A DNA stretch of 64,000 nt, from assembly GCF_029026145.1 (NCBI RefSeq), contig NZ_CP119078.1, positions 1,797,036 through 1,861,035 of the forward strand, written 5' to 3'. Origin of the DNA: Legionella cardiaca (lineage in GTDB: Bacteria; Pseudomonadota; Gammaproteobacteria; Legionellales; Legionellaceae). Made by a program: the position numbers and the translations under genes. Positions 18,692 to 27,803 of this stretch are shown piece after piece (the stretch's first letter is position 1; every line of letters begins with the position of its first letter). The notes under the pieces were generated by a model. It had not been told where the DNA came from. It did not search any database and saw only the letters and a program-made list of their open reading frames with translations.

Positions 18692-19716
18692 ATCGCATCC
18701 TTCTATTTCTTACATTATGTCTATTTCCCTTCTGGCTCTTTGCAGAGCGTGCGGTAAATGTCTATGTTTGGGGAGGTGAAATTCCGAAAAAAGTGGTGCA
18801 ACAATTTGAATACGAAACTGGCATTACCGTTCATTTTTCAACTTATGATAGTAATGAAACAATGTATGCCAAGTTGAAAGCAAGCAGTAGCAGCATTTAT
18901 GATGTCATTTTACCTTCAGCCTATTTTGTTGAGCGAATGCAAAAACAAGGCATGCTATCGCGTCTCGATAAAGACCAATTACCTAACCTTAAAAATCTTG
19001 AAACAAATTTTACTAATAATGATTACGATCCAGGAAATCATTACAGTGTTCCCTTAATTTGGGGAGCAACAGGCATTTTTTACAATCAAACTTTCGTCAA
19101 CCCTCCACCTAAAAAATGGGTAGAGCTTTGGCAGCCACATTGGCGAAAACAGCTGATGTTGCTTGACGATTCACGAGAAATTTTTGCTATCGCTTTAATG
19201 AGTTTAGGATTTGATCCTAATGATACGAATCCCAAGCATATCAGAGAAGGATTCCATCAATTACTACAACTAGTCCCTAACATTAAATTATTTGCCAGCG
19301 ATAGCATTCAAGCCATTATGATTGATGAAGATGCCATTGCTGGCTCTGCCTGGAATGGTGATGCCCTTAAAGCACAAGCTGAGAATAATAAAATAGGCTT
19401 TAATTATCCAGAAGATGGCTTCGTTATTTGGGTTGATTGCCTTGCTATTCCCAATAATCCCCCTCACCCCAAAGAAGCTTATGAATTTGTTAACTTCCTA
19501 CTAAGACCCGATGTTGGTGCAAAAATAGCATTGATTGAAGGCCATGCAATAACGAATAAAGCAAGCAAAAAGCTGTTGCCTCCTGCAATTAGCAATAATC
19601 CGCTGGTTTATCCACCTGCTGAAGTCTTAAAGCGAGGACATTTTCAGCGTGATGTCGGCGAGGAAACACTCACTCTTTATAATCAGTACTGGCAGCAATT
19701 AAAGCTGGCTTTTTAA
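18688..19716 (+). CDS. potD: Periplasmic spermidine/putrescine-binding protein PotD
   Basis: A 342-aa periplasmic receptor for polyamines. A signal peptide (about 1-19, ending LFA) is followed by the family opening VNVYVWGGEIPKKVVQQFE. Other PotD-type segments include YDVILPSAYFVERM, VPLIWGATGIFYN and the C-terminal VDCLAIPNNPPHPKEAYEFV. The Trp in YVWGG and acidic residues typical of polyamine pockets are present. It is the last gene of potABCD. I see no strong terminator in the 140 bp that follows. Confidence 0.94.
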   Translation: MNRILLFLTLCLFPFWLFAERAVNVYVWGGEIPKKVVQQFEYETGITVHFSTYDSNETMYAKLKASSSSIYDVILPSAYFVERMQKQGMLSRLDKDQLPNLKNLETNFTNNDYDPGNHYSVPLIWGATGIFYNQTFVNPPPKKWVELWQPHWRKQLMLLDDSREIFAIALMSLGFDPNDTNPKHIREGFHQLLQLVPNIKLFASDSIQAIMIDEDAIAGSAWNGDALKAQAENNKIGFNYPEDGFVIWVDCLAIPNNPPHPKEAYEFVNFLLRPDVGAKIALIEGHAITNKASKKLLPPAISNNPLVYPPAEVLKRGHFQRDVGEETLTLYNQYWQQLKLAF

Positions 19717-19824
19717 ATATTAACTCATAAGACATTGCCTGGTTCTTTTCACGATTACTCATTTTTCCAGATGTCAGTTTAAACCAACATGCGTATCAGA
19801 GGTATTTTTGTATAGGTATCAAAA

Positions 19825-19851
19825 AGTACAGGCCAAGGTACTACCTTGGCC
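19825..19851 (-). terminator. Rho-independent terminator of the GH81 gene
   Basis: GGCCAAGGT (19831-19839) pairs with ACCTTGGCC (19843-19851) around a 3-nt loop. On the minus strand the stem is followed by TGTACTTTTTG, a U tract. It lies 9 bp beyond the stop codon of the glucanase gene. Confidence 0.85.
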
Positions 19852-19859
19852 ATGATATT

Positions 19860-22800
19860 TTAAAAACCACCTGGGAGCATAATTGCGCCTGCTTTCTCTG
19901 GCGTAGAGGGTTGCGAATTGATATAGCATCCTTTTGATTTTGCTTCAATTGGAGTGACAACACCATTACTACTAATCGCTAGCGTACAAAAATTACTATT
20001 GCTGCCGGAAATTGTCATGGTGGATGGACCGTCTATACCCTTAATCAGACATGCCGGATTTTTCGTAATCGGATCAGGACATGTGATGCTGTTATTGACT
20101 ATAACAGACTTAAAAGGATAACCAACGTATAGCATATAGGAAAATTGTGTAGTGGGTTGAGGCGGTTCACTACCACAAAAAGCTCCCTTAACTTCTCCCG
20201 GTTGTACATTGCTCAGAGTACAAACTAAATTTCCTTCCCGATAAAAATTAATACTTTTCGGTGTTGTTTCATGATTAAAGGCTGAAACATAAGGGTTAGT
20301 TGCAGTACCAAATACGGCAAAAGCAGGGGTATCCGCGTGAAGTGTTGTGTTTAGATTTCCCAATGTTTTTAAATTTTGAATCCAATAATAAATGCTTGGT
20401 TTAGATTCACCTGGATCAGGGTTATTATTTTGAACATCAAAATATTGAGAATAATATTGTGATGCTTTGCCTGGATCCCCCAGAGCCAGGTATTTTAAAA
20501 GTGTACCGCAGTATGCTGAGTTAGTTGGGCTCCCAGAGCAGGGATTTTTAGCATCCTCTGTATAAGCTTTAATGACAAACTGAGGATTAAGACCAAGATA
20601 AAGTGATCCTCCACTGATTGGCAATGTGTTAGAGGCAAGATTCTGATAATAACAAGGCTGGCCTGCGCAGAAATAAGTGGATCGATCTAACTTTCCTCCC
20701 CATACATTTCCTACGATTAAATGATTTTGTCCTGTTGAAGAATTAGACCATCCTTTTGGAAATACCCCTGAATCTGGATTTTGATTGAAATGATAATGAT
20801 TCAACGCTTCTCCTTCAGTTGTATAGAGATAAAGTCCTGTTTCCAATAACTCCTGAGAGGTTGTATTGTCTCCTTCAAAACTCAAACCTTCCGTATTTAA
20901 AGCCCAGAGAATAATCCCTTGTGCTAAATTCATGAATTCAGCACTGTCCTCTTCATTGATATTATCGAGGCTATATGGCATCCCTAGCGCGGAATGCAAT
21001 CCTGAGTAGGGATCGAAGCTTCTAAAATGAGGGAATTTGAGGGCTTCATTCCCCGTTTTTCCATATTTGTAATCACAGAGATCACGAATCATCAAATTAA
21101 CCATGGCTCCATATTGCTGTGCCCAGGTTTTATCAAATTGAGCAATGGTTGCAGCCGCATCCATTAAATAACCCCAGTGAAACCCATGGTCAGTTAAGGT
21201 GGTGGCGGTAAAAAATCCACTTGGAAATCCAATAAAACTATACCAATCAGGATTATATACAAAGAACCAACTTCCTTCCGGACGTTGACAATCAGAACGA
21301 CCACCAGGACAAGGATCTGTGTAATTTAGTCCAGTTAGAAAACTGGTCACTTGATTTTTTAAATCCATCAATAAATTATCACGAATTTTTTTATAGGGAG
21401 AATTCGGATTAGGAGAAGAACCCATTAAAATATTGGCAATTTTGATGAGTTGAGCCTCACGGCTAAGTAACTTACCCGTCGCATAGGTGTCCGTCCAAGG
21501 ATTTTTTGCATCTAAGTGGGGGTCTAGAGGGAGAGTGAAGGAGTAACCCGCTATTTTATCTAATTCAGCTTGACTGAGCCGATTGGGTAACACAGGTAAT
21601 ATCCCATGGAAAGGAACCTCTGTTGTAAACTGAGAAAAATTTTGCCCCGAAGATGTGGGAACAAAAAGATGCATGCTGCCTTTTAGTGTTTGAATAATCC
21701 CCTGCTCACTAGCACACTCATCTTGCAACAAACAATTGGCTTTTTCAGTGTTTGTCATATTTTTAATTTGCCAGGGAAAAAGCATAATTAATGGCTGTTT
21801 TTTGAGCGAACTAGTGGAATAAATTGTTTCAGTTTCAAAATTAAAATGCGTGAGTACCTTGGCATTATTCTGATCATACTCATACCTAACAGAAGTATTT
21901 TTAATGAATGTATAAGCATAAGGTTTAAATTTATTTGCCAAATCTGCAGCCGTACTGTCAGAAGTTGCTGGAATGGCGGCAAGTGAAATATAGCGATTGG
22001 TATCCTGTATATTAATTTGAGTACTTGGAACAATATTTCCATTTCCTCCCTGACTTACAGGAACAATGTTCTCTCCAGAACTTGTTTTCCAAGAAGCAAT
22101 CGGAGCATCTGGATTAGAATAGTATGCATAATATCGATAGTTGGCATCTGACGCATTCTTTGTCTTGAAAAGGCTAAACCCTGCAGTTTGGCTTAATAGC
22201 TTTGCGTCTTGTGAGTTTGTGAATAGAAGATAAGACGTAGCTTGGTTATTTTTCTTTTCAACGAACACAAAAGGAGAGCCTTCTGCCAAACTGGCTGTAA
22301 TGAGAGGAACATTGTTGCGAGCCCATGTTGCCTTAACCATCCAATCCGAATAGTCTGATACCAAAGGAGCGGTATCCGACAAATCTCCTGTTGTGAAACG
22401 AATATCTAAGGTATTCCCATAACCTCTATCTACGTGCACATTATCTACATTCGCTTTTTGTAATGGAATTCCTAATGCAATTCCTTTTTCAACAAACTGA
22501 ACCGTAAGTGGATTAGGAATTAAAAGAAGTGGTGTAAGATAATCACTGTCTTGTATGGTGTCTGCAGATTTATCCACAGCTAAAAGAGGTGTCCACCAAA
22601 GGCCAGTGGTTGGCGGCTTATTTTGCAGACCAAATTGACTACCTCGGAAAAATGATTTTAATGTAGAATAATTATCTATGAGAGGATAACCAGCATCTTT
22701 TGAAACGCGTCCTGGGTATTTTTGTGCAAGTTTATTAACTTGTTGATCATCATAATAAATGCCATGTCCTAAAGAGGTAGCCCCATAGGTGGCATAACTA

Positions 22801-22868
22801 TAAATAAGCGCAGATAAGATGCTGCCTGAAAGTTTTAATATATTCGATTTATTTTTTTTTCCTACCAT
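19860..22868 (-). CDS. Secreted endo-beta-1,3-glucanase of glycoside hydrolase family 81
   Basis: A 1002-aa exported protein. After a basic N-terminus and signal peptide (to about residue 29) comes a beta-rich N-terminal domain (GLWWTPLLAVDKSADTIQD). The GH81 catalytic core follows, with TDHGFHWGYLMDAAATIAQF (around Asp560), FRSFDPYSGLHSALGMP and INEEDSAEFMNLAQGIILWA, in which Glu640 and Glu644 fit the family's NxExSxE catalytic motif. GH81 enzymes cut beta-1,3-glucans such as fungal wall glucan, laminarin or callose. A roughly 100-residue C-terminal tail with paired cysteines (CPDPITKNPAC, FCTLAISSNGVV) is an extra module. The Shine-Dalgarno AGGAGA lies 8 nt before the ATG. It is monocistronic with its own terminator. 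It could be type II secreted. Confidence 0.87.
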   Translation of the reverse strand: MVGKKNKSNILKLSGSILSALIYSYATYGATSLGHGIYYDDQQVNKLAQKYPGRVSKDAGYPLIDNYSTLKSFFRGSQFGLQNKPPTTGLWWTPLLAVDKSADTIQDSDYLTPLLLIPNPLTVQFVEKGIALGIPLQKANVDNVHVDRGYGNTLDIRFTTGDLSDTAPLVSDYSDWMVKATWARNNVPLITASLAEGSPFVFVEKKNNQATSYLLFTNSQDAKLLSQTAGFSLFKTKNASDANYRYYAYYSNPDAPIASWKTSSGENIVPVSQGGNGNIVPSTQINIQDTNRYISLAAIPATSDSTAADLANKFKPYAYTFIKNTSVRYEYDQNNAKVLTHFNFETETIYSTSSLKKQPLIMLFPWQIKNMTNTEKANCLLQDECASEQGIIQTLKGSMHLFVPTSSGQNFSQFTTEVPFHGILPVLPNRLSQAELDKIAGYSFTLPLDPHLDAKNPWTDTYATGKLLSREAQLIKIANILMGSSPNPNSPYKKIRDNLLMDLKNQVTSFLTGLNYTDPCPGGRSDCQRPEGSWFFVYNPDWYSFIGFPSGFFTATTLTDHGFHWGYLMDAAATIAQFDKTWAQQYGAMVNLMIRDLCDYKYGKTGNEALKFPHFRSFDPYSGLHSALGMPYSLDNINEEDSAEFMNLAQGIILWALNTEGLSFEGDNTTSQELLETGLYLYTTEGEALNHYHFNQNPDSGVFPKGWSNSSTGQNHLIVGNVWGGKLDRSTYFCAGQPCYYQNLASNTLPISGGSLYLGLNPQFVIKAYTEDAKNPCSGSPTNSAYCGTLLKYLALGDPGKASQYYSQYFDVQNNNPDPGESKPSIYYWIQNLKTLGNLNTTLHADTPAFAVFGTATNPYVSAFNHETTPKSINFYREGNLVCTLSNVQPGEVKGAFCGSEPPQPTTQFSYMLYVGYPFKSVIVNNSITCPDPITKNPACLIKGIDGPSTMTISGSNSNFCTLAISSNGVVTPIEAKSKGCYINSQPSTPEKAGAIMLPGGF

Positions 22869-23234
22869 CAGTCTTCTCTCCTTTGATTAATAAATCATGT
22901 AATTTACAACAATTCCTTTACCTCGACTTTATAAGCTACGGAGCTATTTCTGAGCATAAAATCCAACAGAATCTATTTCCATTGTCTCTTCCATTTGCAA
23001 TTTTTTTCTCTGACCACAACGAATGTACTAATCGTTACCTATCTCATATAAACAGGTGTGATGAGGTTGGTTTTTGAGAAAAACCAGGAAAAAATTTGTT
23101 TGCGAACTTTGATGCGTTTGATTAAATTCAAGCTTAATCAGATAGTCTATCTTGATTTTCGTACCGTGCCAAATCAGCAATGGTTGCCCGTCTGCGCGGG
23201 CATGGCAGATAAGATTTCAGCTTATATTTAGCAT
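22869..23234. other. Intergenic region between GH81 and RhlE genes
   Basis: This 366-bp spacer contains the upstream region of the GH81 gene on its left. On its right is a REP-like hairpin (23185-23202, TGCCCG/CGGGCA) just beyond the helicase gene stop. The short reading frames here have no ribosome-binding sites or recognisable protein features. I see no gene. Confidence 0.6.
23180..23207. repeat. REP-like palindrome (ATGCCCGCGCAGACGGGCA type)
   Basis: On the minus strand this reads as a GC-rich hairpin of the ATGCCCGCG-x-ACGGGCAACCA form, with stem TGCCCG/CGGGCA. It stands out from the AT-rich surroundings and resembles the units near 35597 and 35708. It lies about 28 bp past the rhlE stop and could also work as a transcript end. 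Confidence 0.5.
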
Positions 23235-24488
23235 TTATCGTCTAAATTTCTTCTTCGAATCATTGTTTTTGCTAACCTGTTTAGTTGGCGTAGGCCGTTT
23301 ATGTGTTTGCTTTTTTGCTGCAAAATTGGACAAAGATTTACTGACTGGAACATTATGATTAGGCTCAAAGTCTTCGATTTCAATCCTTTTAATAGAGGAT
23401 TTAATGAGTTTTTCTATATCCTGTAACTGTGAAAACTCATCGGCACAAACTAATGAAATTGCTTGTCCTGAAGCACCTGCTCGGCCTGTTCGTCCTATAC
23501 GATGCACATAATCTTCCGCAACCTGAGGCAAGTCAAAATTAACCACTAAGGGCAAACTGTCAATATCTATGCCTCTGGCGGCAATATCGGTTGCGACAAG
23601 TATTCTAATTTTGCCGTCTTTAAAGTCGTTTAATGCTTTCGTACGCTGAGATTGGCTTTTATTACCATGAATTGCTGCTGTTTGAATATTTTCTGAAGCC
23701 AATAACTTAACCAGCTTATTAGCGCCATGCTTGGTGCGCGAGAATACAAGCGCTTGTTGCCACTGTTTTTTGTGTATTAAATGGCACAGTAAAGCGGCTT
23801 TACGCGCTTTATCCACAGGATGAATAACTTGCTGAACTTTGGTAGCCGTTGTATTTCGGGGCGCAATGTCGATTTCAACAGGATTATTTAGAAGTTCCTT
23901 TGCTAATTTTCGAATATCTTCTGAAAATGTTGCTGAAAATAACAAATTTTGGCGTGAAGTCGGTAATAAGGCAATAATTCGTTTAATATCATGAATAAAG
24001 CCCATATCCAACATTCGATCAGCCTCATCCAAAATAAGTGTCTTAATTTGTTCGAATCGAATGGCATTTTGCTTATATAAATCAAGCAATCGACCTGGTG
24101 TTGCGACGAGTATCTCGACACCAGAGCGTAATTTCATCATTTGCGGATTAATTTTTACCCCACCAAAAACAACAGCGGAACGCAATCCTGAATATTTCCC
24201 ATATTGAAGAATATTTTCATGAACTTGTGCTGCAAGTTCTCTCGTTGGAGCAAGTATTAACGCAAAAGTATGATTATTTTTTGCCTTGGGTTTTTGCATC
24301 AGTTGATGAAGCAATGGCAATGTAAATCCTGCAGTTTTCCCGGTTCCAGTTTGAGCAGAAGCGAGTAAATCACTTCCTTTTAATATCACGGGGATTGCTT
24401 TTTGTTGGATAGGCGAAGGAGCTTTATAACCCTGCTCATGAATAGCGCGTAACAAAGGTTCAGCTAAAGATAGCTCTGAGAATATCAT
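23235..24488 (-). CDS. rhlE: DEAD-box ATP-dependent RNA helicase, RhlE type
   Basis: A 417-aa helicase likely involved in ribosome maturation or RNA turnover. The Q motif ([14 protein letters not shown]), motif I AQTGTGKT, Ia PTRELA, motif II DEAD, motif III SAT and motif [12 protein letters not shown] are all present. The opening [16 protein letters not shown] and the length match RhlE rather than SrmB or DbpA. The basic C-terminal tail ([13 protein letters not shown] through DSKKKFRR) is a typical RNA-binding extension. A GAGGAA Shine-Dalgarno precedes the ATG. It is monocistronic. Confidence 0.92.
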   Translation of the reverse strand: MIFSELSLAEPLLRAIHEQGYKAPSPIQQKAIPVILKGSDLLASAQTGTGKTAGFTLPLLHQLMQKPKAKNNHTFALILAPTRELAAQVHENILQYGKYSGLRSAVVFGGVKINPQMMKLRSGVEILVATPGRLLDLYKQNAIRFEQIKTLILDEADRMLDMGFIHDIKRIIALLPTSRQNLLFSATFSEDIRKLAKELLNNPVEIDIAPRNTTATKVQQVIHPVDKARKAALLCHLIHKKQWQQALVFSRTKHGANKLVKLLASENIQTAAIHGNKSQSQRTKALNDFKDGKIRILVATDIAARGIDIDSLPLVVNFDLPQVAEDYVHRIGRTGRAGASGQAISLVCADEFSQLQDIEKLIKSSIKRIEIEDFEPNHNVPVSKSLSNFAAKKQTHKRPTPTKQVSKNNDSKKKFRR

Positions 24489-24745
24489 TATGTTTCCTCT
24501 TAATTACTGGATTTGAACCAGACAGGTTGACATCTCACTATGAAGCTACGTCTCCACTATGACCAATGTACGGTAGATGCTTTATACGGATTTAATTCTT
24601 AAGAAATTCGGAAAAGCTGTAATATTGTATCATAATTAAACACAAAGCACACCTGAGTTGTTAGACTAATATTCGCTTGATTGATCTTGGTAATACATAG
24701 TAGATAAAATGTTCTACAATAAAAATAAAATGGATAGGAATCCTT

Positions 24746-25459
24746 ATGCGCTTACTTTTTTGGGTTGGCTTATTGTGTCCTTTCCTTTTATTTGCGCAAC
24801 CAATCATTCATATTGGCGTATCAAATTACGGACCTCCTTTTGAAATTGCAGCGGATGATGAGGCACATTTTTCTGGTTTTGAAATCGACCTAATGGAAGA
24901 AATATGTCGTCGTGCCAAATTTGAATGTGTCTACAAAAGATACTCTTTCCCCGAATTGTTCAATGAAACGCTAGCCAATCGTATTGACTTAGCCATTGGA
25001 GCCATCTCAATTACTCCAGAGAGGCAAAAAGACTTTCTTTTTAGCCTCCCCTATCTTCCTGGCGGAGGTCAATACGTCACTAAAATATCGAGCCCAATTA
25101 AAACAATTGAAGATATTAATGGCAAGCGAATTGGTATAGAAGAAGGAACTGTTTTTAAAGCCTGGATCATGTCTCAATTTGGTGATGATGAAAAAATACT
25201 GGAATACAGAAATTCAAGCGATGTTTTACAAGCACTTTATGAAGGTAAAGTAGATGTCGTTTTACTGGATATTGGCATCGTCCAATACTGGGTGACTAAC
25301 AATGCCAATGTATTTCGACCTGTTGGAAAACCAATTAGTTCCGGATATGGCGTCATGGCCAACAGGAATCAAGTTGAACTTATTAACACTGTCAACAAGT
25401 ATCTGCTTGAGTTAGAGGATGATGGGACTTATTTAAAATTGTATGAAAACTATTTCTAA
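24746..25459 (+). CDS. Periplasmic amino-acid-binding protein (ArtJ/HisJ-like, SBP_bac_3)
   Basis: A 237-aa protein with a signal peptide (about 1-17, ending LLFA) and a family-3 solute-binding domain. The opening IHIGVSNYGPPFEIA, the signature SGFEIDLMEEICRRAKFEC and the segment DLAIGAISITPERQKDFLFS are diagnostic of the polar amino acid group. Basic or polar amino acids (arginine) are the most likely ligand by resemblance to ArtJ. No permease or ATPase genes are adjacent, so it is an orphan receptor whose partners must be encoded elsewhere. An AGGAA Shine-Dalgarno precedes the ATG. It is convergent with the O-antigen ligase gene. Confidence 0.87.
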   Translation: MRLLFWVGLLCPFLLFAQPIIHIGVSNYGPPFEIAADDEAHFSGFEIDLMEEICRRAKFECVYKRYSFPELFNETLANRIDLAIGAISITPERQKDFLFSLPYLPGGGQYVTKISSPIKTIEDINGKRIGIEEGTVFKAWIMSQFGDDEKILEYRNSSDVLQALYEGKVDVVLLDIGIVQYWVTNNANVFRPVGKPISSGYGVMANRNQVELINTVNKYLLELEDDGTYLKLYENYF

Positions 25460-25486
25460 TCTTAAAGTCATTAGAATAACCGAGGC

Positions 25487-26704
25487 TTACTCGGTCACTC
25501 TAGCATTTTTACGCCTTATCTCAAACTGTTCACCAAAACAAAGCGCCATAAATAATAAAAAGAAATACCCGGAACCTGAATAAAGAAGCAAAGAATCCGA
25601 TAAATTCCCAATTAGAAAAGGTATTAACATAGCAAAGGCAATGATTTTCGTTTTCTCAAGTCGCAAACTTTCCAGGGCAACACTAAAAAAGAAAAAGAAT
25701 AATGCACCAACTCCTAACAGACCAAATTCTGCGGCAATAAGCCAATATTGGCTATGGGGTTCTTGTAACTTCCAAGTCCAGAAAGGAACGGGCTTCTCTT
25801 TTTCAAAATAATAGGTAAAGCTACCCGTACCATTTCCTAGGAAAGGATGACGATTAAACAATTGATGCGCATAATCGTGGAATTGTAAACGTAAGCCTAT
25901 ATCTGTATTTTTTTGATTATGTTGATAACCCTGAATTTGTTGCCCAATCGCATCTACACGTCCTTTCATAACAGGGCTGAAATAATAACTTGTAACAAAT
26001 ATTGCGCAAACCAAAGATACACCCGCGATGGCTTGCCGCCATGTACATAGTTGTAGTACTAAAATTGACATGAGCAACAAATAAATAACATAACCTGTAC
26101 GTCCACCACTTATAAAAAGCACCTGATAGCTAAAAATGATAGCTAATACACTATAACCAAAGCGTGAAGCACCTTGTTGCCGGTATGCAAATAACCATGC
26201 CAAATAAGCAGCAAACGCCACCATAAAGCCAGTCATGATATGATTGCGAAAGACATGATCAGGATTAAAATGTAAAAACTGCAGGTAACCATGAAATTTT
26301 AAAATCGATAAGGCACAAGTAATGGCTATGGCTAACAGAAAAGCATGCAAGCCAATTTGTCTTGTTCTGGCATCTTGAAATCCGACAACTAATATTGGGA
26401 AGTAAAGCAATTTACTATATTTTGCAAGCATAAATTTTTTATCGGCAAAACTTGCGGGACTCCAAAAACAAGCAATCAATGCCACAACAAATAATAAAAA
26501 AGCAGCTTTACACCATCTACTTGAAAGAAGTTCCAGTACGTCTGCACGATAGCTTGGTGTCAATAATATTGTCACTACGGTAAGACCAAGACAGATACTT
26601 TTGGCAGTTGAACTCATGGGTAATGTAAATAGTGTTGCCACGAGCAAAAGGGAAGCCCATCTTTGTAAGGGAATTCTTTGGGTAAAATTAAGTAAAGTAT
26701 CCAT
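25487..26704 (-). CDS. O-antigen ligase family (WaaL/Wzy_C) inner-membrane protein
   Basis: A 405-aa polytopic membrane protein with roughly ten to twelve hydrophobic spans and one large loop near residues 240-310. That loop carries the Wzy_C hallmarks RLQFHDYAHQLFNRHPFLGN and LQEPHSQYWLIAAEFGLLG. The family joins O-antigen to the lipid A core on the periplasmic face. Polymerases are related, so a ligase rather than a Wzy polymerase is the likelier but not certain reading. It starts 1 bp after the glycosyltransferase stop, which supports an LPS-assembly operon of two genes. Confidence 0.82.
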   Translation of the reverse strand: MDTLLNFTQRIPLQRWASLLLVATLFTLPMSSTAKSICLGLTVVTILLTPSYRADVLELLSSRWCKAAFLLFVVALIACFWSPASFADKKFMLAKYSKLLYFPILVVGFQDARTRQIGLHAFLLAIAITCALSILKFHGYLQFLHFNPDHVFRNHIMTGFMVAFAAYLAWLFAYRQQGASRFGYSVLAIIFSYQVLFISGGRTGYVIYLLLMSILVLQLCTWRQAIAGVSLVCAIFVTSYYFSPVMKGRVDAIGQQIQGYQHNQKNTDIGLRLQFHDYAHQLFNRHPFLGNGTGSFTYYFEKEKPVPFWTWKLQEPHSQYWLIAAEFGLLGVGALFFFFFSVALESLRLEKTKIIAFAMLIPFLIGNLSDSLLLYSGSGYFFLLFMALCFGEQFEIRRKNARVTE

Positions 26705-26705
26705 T

Positions 26706-27479
26706 CTAATTATCTCTCAATATATTTGGTAATTTATCAAATTGCGAATCACGATAAAGTTGCTTGATACCGCGAAAAAACGTTCCCTGAGCATTCAGGA
26801 CAGCAAATAAAAAGCCTGCCTTACCATCCAAGAATCCCCTCTGTAAAATGTAACAGCGGAAAAACATCCAGCTTGTGCCTAATAAAATTTTTGCAAATTT
26901 AGGCGATTGTTGCCGCTCTATTCTAATTTTGGCGCTGTAAGAAGAGTATTTATTTATTTTATAAAGCGCATGACTAACATCTTGAAAGGAATGATGCTGG
27001 ATAGCTCTTTTTAGTCTACCTACTTTTGCCGTAGAAGGTAGCACGACTTTTTCATGAACAATGTCATCACTGTAGCGAGCCCCATCACGCTTGAATAAAC
27101 GAATGTGCCTTGAAGGACTTGAAGAAAATCGCAAAAGTTTACCATAAAAATTCATGCATATGGGGATACGATAAGCATCAACTTCATTATTTTTTATTGC
27201 CTGTTGGATAATTTCTTGTAACTGACCGTCCACTGATTCATCCGCATCAAGATTTAATATCCAATCACCTGTGGCGTAGGATAATGCTCTTTGTTTCTGA
27301 ACACCGTAACCTTGCCAATCCGTACAATACACATGCTGGGTAAATTCTTTTGCAATGGCCACAGTATTATCGCTACTGCCTGAATCCAAAACTATAATTT
27401 CGTCCGCCCATTGCACAGATTTTAAGCAGCGCTTGATATTTGCTTCCTCATCTTTTGCAATAATGATGACACTTAACAT
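26706..27479 (-). CDS. Family-2 glycosyltransferase, WaaE/KdtX-like (LPS core)
   Basis: A 257-aa GT2 enzyme. The N-terminus MLSVIIIAKDEEANIKRCLKSV is the nucleotide-sugar fold opening, and a DxD-type motif appears in NLDADESV. The block FYGKLLRFSSSPSRHIRLFKR followed by VHEKV is characteristic of the WaaE (KdtX) group, which adds a sugar to LPS inner core. The C-terminus has a hydrophobic, membrane-associating segment (SWMFFRCYILQRGFLDGKAGFLFA). I use the ATG at 27479 because the longer frame adds nine residues before the conserved beta strand. It is coupled to the ligase-like gene 1 bp downstream. Confidence 0.86.
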   Translation of the reverse strand: MLSVIIIAKDEEANIKRCLKSVQWADEIIVLDSGSSDNTVAIAKEFTQHVYCTDWQGYGVQKQRALSYATGDWILNLDADESVDGQLQEIIQQAIKNNEVDAYRIPICMNFYGKLLRFSSSPSRHIRLFKRDGARYSDDIVHEKVVLPSTAKVGRLKRAIQHHSFQDVSHALYKINKYSSYSAKIRIERQQSPKFAKILLGTSWMFFRCYILQRGFLDGKAGFLFAVLNAQGTFFRGIKQLYRDSQFDKLPNILRDN

Positions 27480-27705
27480 GTGATAACCAATCGAATGTAA
27501 TTGCAATATTTTAACTCAGAACTGTCATAATAAAAAATAGTAAGTGTCGAGAAACGACACATAATGAATTCTTCGTCCTAATTTGAGGATCAATTTAGAA
27601 GTCTATTGAAGTTTTACACGGGATAATCTTTACGAAGAGGAGCCGGTTCTAAATATTAACGAGGCGATTTGTATCTATCACTACTTTAAAAATTTTGCCA
27701 CTCAA

Positions 27706-27750
27706 GAGATCAACGATGTTTAAAAATATTTTTTAAACATCATTGATCTC
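27706..27750. repeat. Long near-perfect inverted repeat (21-bp arms, 3-nt loop)
   Basis: The left arm 27706-27726 (starts GAGATCAACGATG) and right arm 27730-27750 (ends CATTGATCTC) pair along 21 bp with one mismatch and loop TAT. It lies beyond the clpA terminator and upstream of the glycosyltransferase gene. It could be a backup terminator, a protein-binding palindrome or a remnant of a mobile element. Confidence 0.75.
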
Positions 27751-27762
27751 CAACAGACAATT

Positions 27763-27788
27763 CAAAAAAAATGCGCCTTAGGCGCATT
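27763..27788 (-). terminator. Rho-independent terminator of clpA
   Basis: AATGCGCC (27770-27777) pairs with GGCGCATT (27781-27788) around a TTA loop. On the minus strand it is followed by the U tract from the A run ending at 27770. It lies 16 bp beyond the clpA stop codon. Confidence 0.92.
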
Positions 27789-27803
27789 CAAATTATTGGT
27801 AAA

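Larger units (their letters stand above)
27480..27803. other. Intergenic region with large hairpin and clpA terminator
   Basis: This 324-bp spacer contains the upstream region of the glycosyltransferase gene on the left, a long near-perfect inverted repeat at 27706-27750 and the clpA terminator at 27763-27788. No coding potential is seen. Confidence 0.6.

Noticed and set aside
22883-23358. Short frames in and around the GH81-rhlE spacer
   Set aside because: No Shine-Dalgarno, no recognisable domains, and one runs antisense into rhlE.
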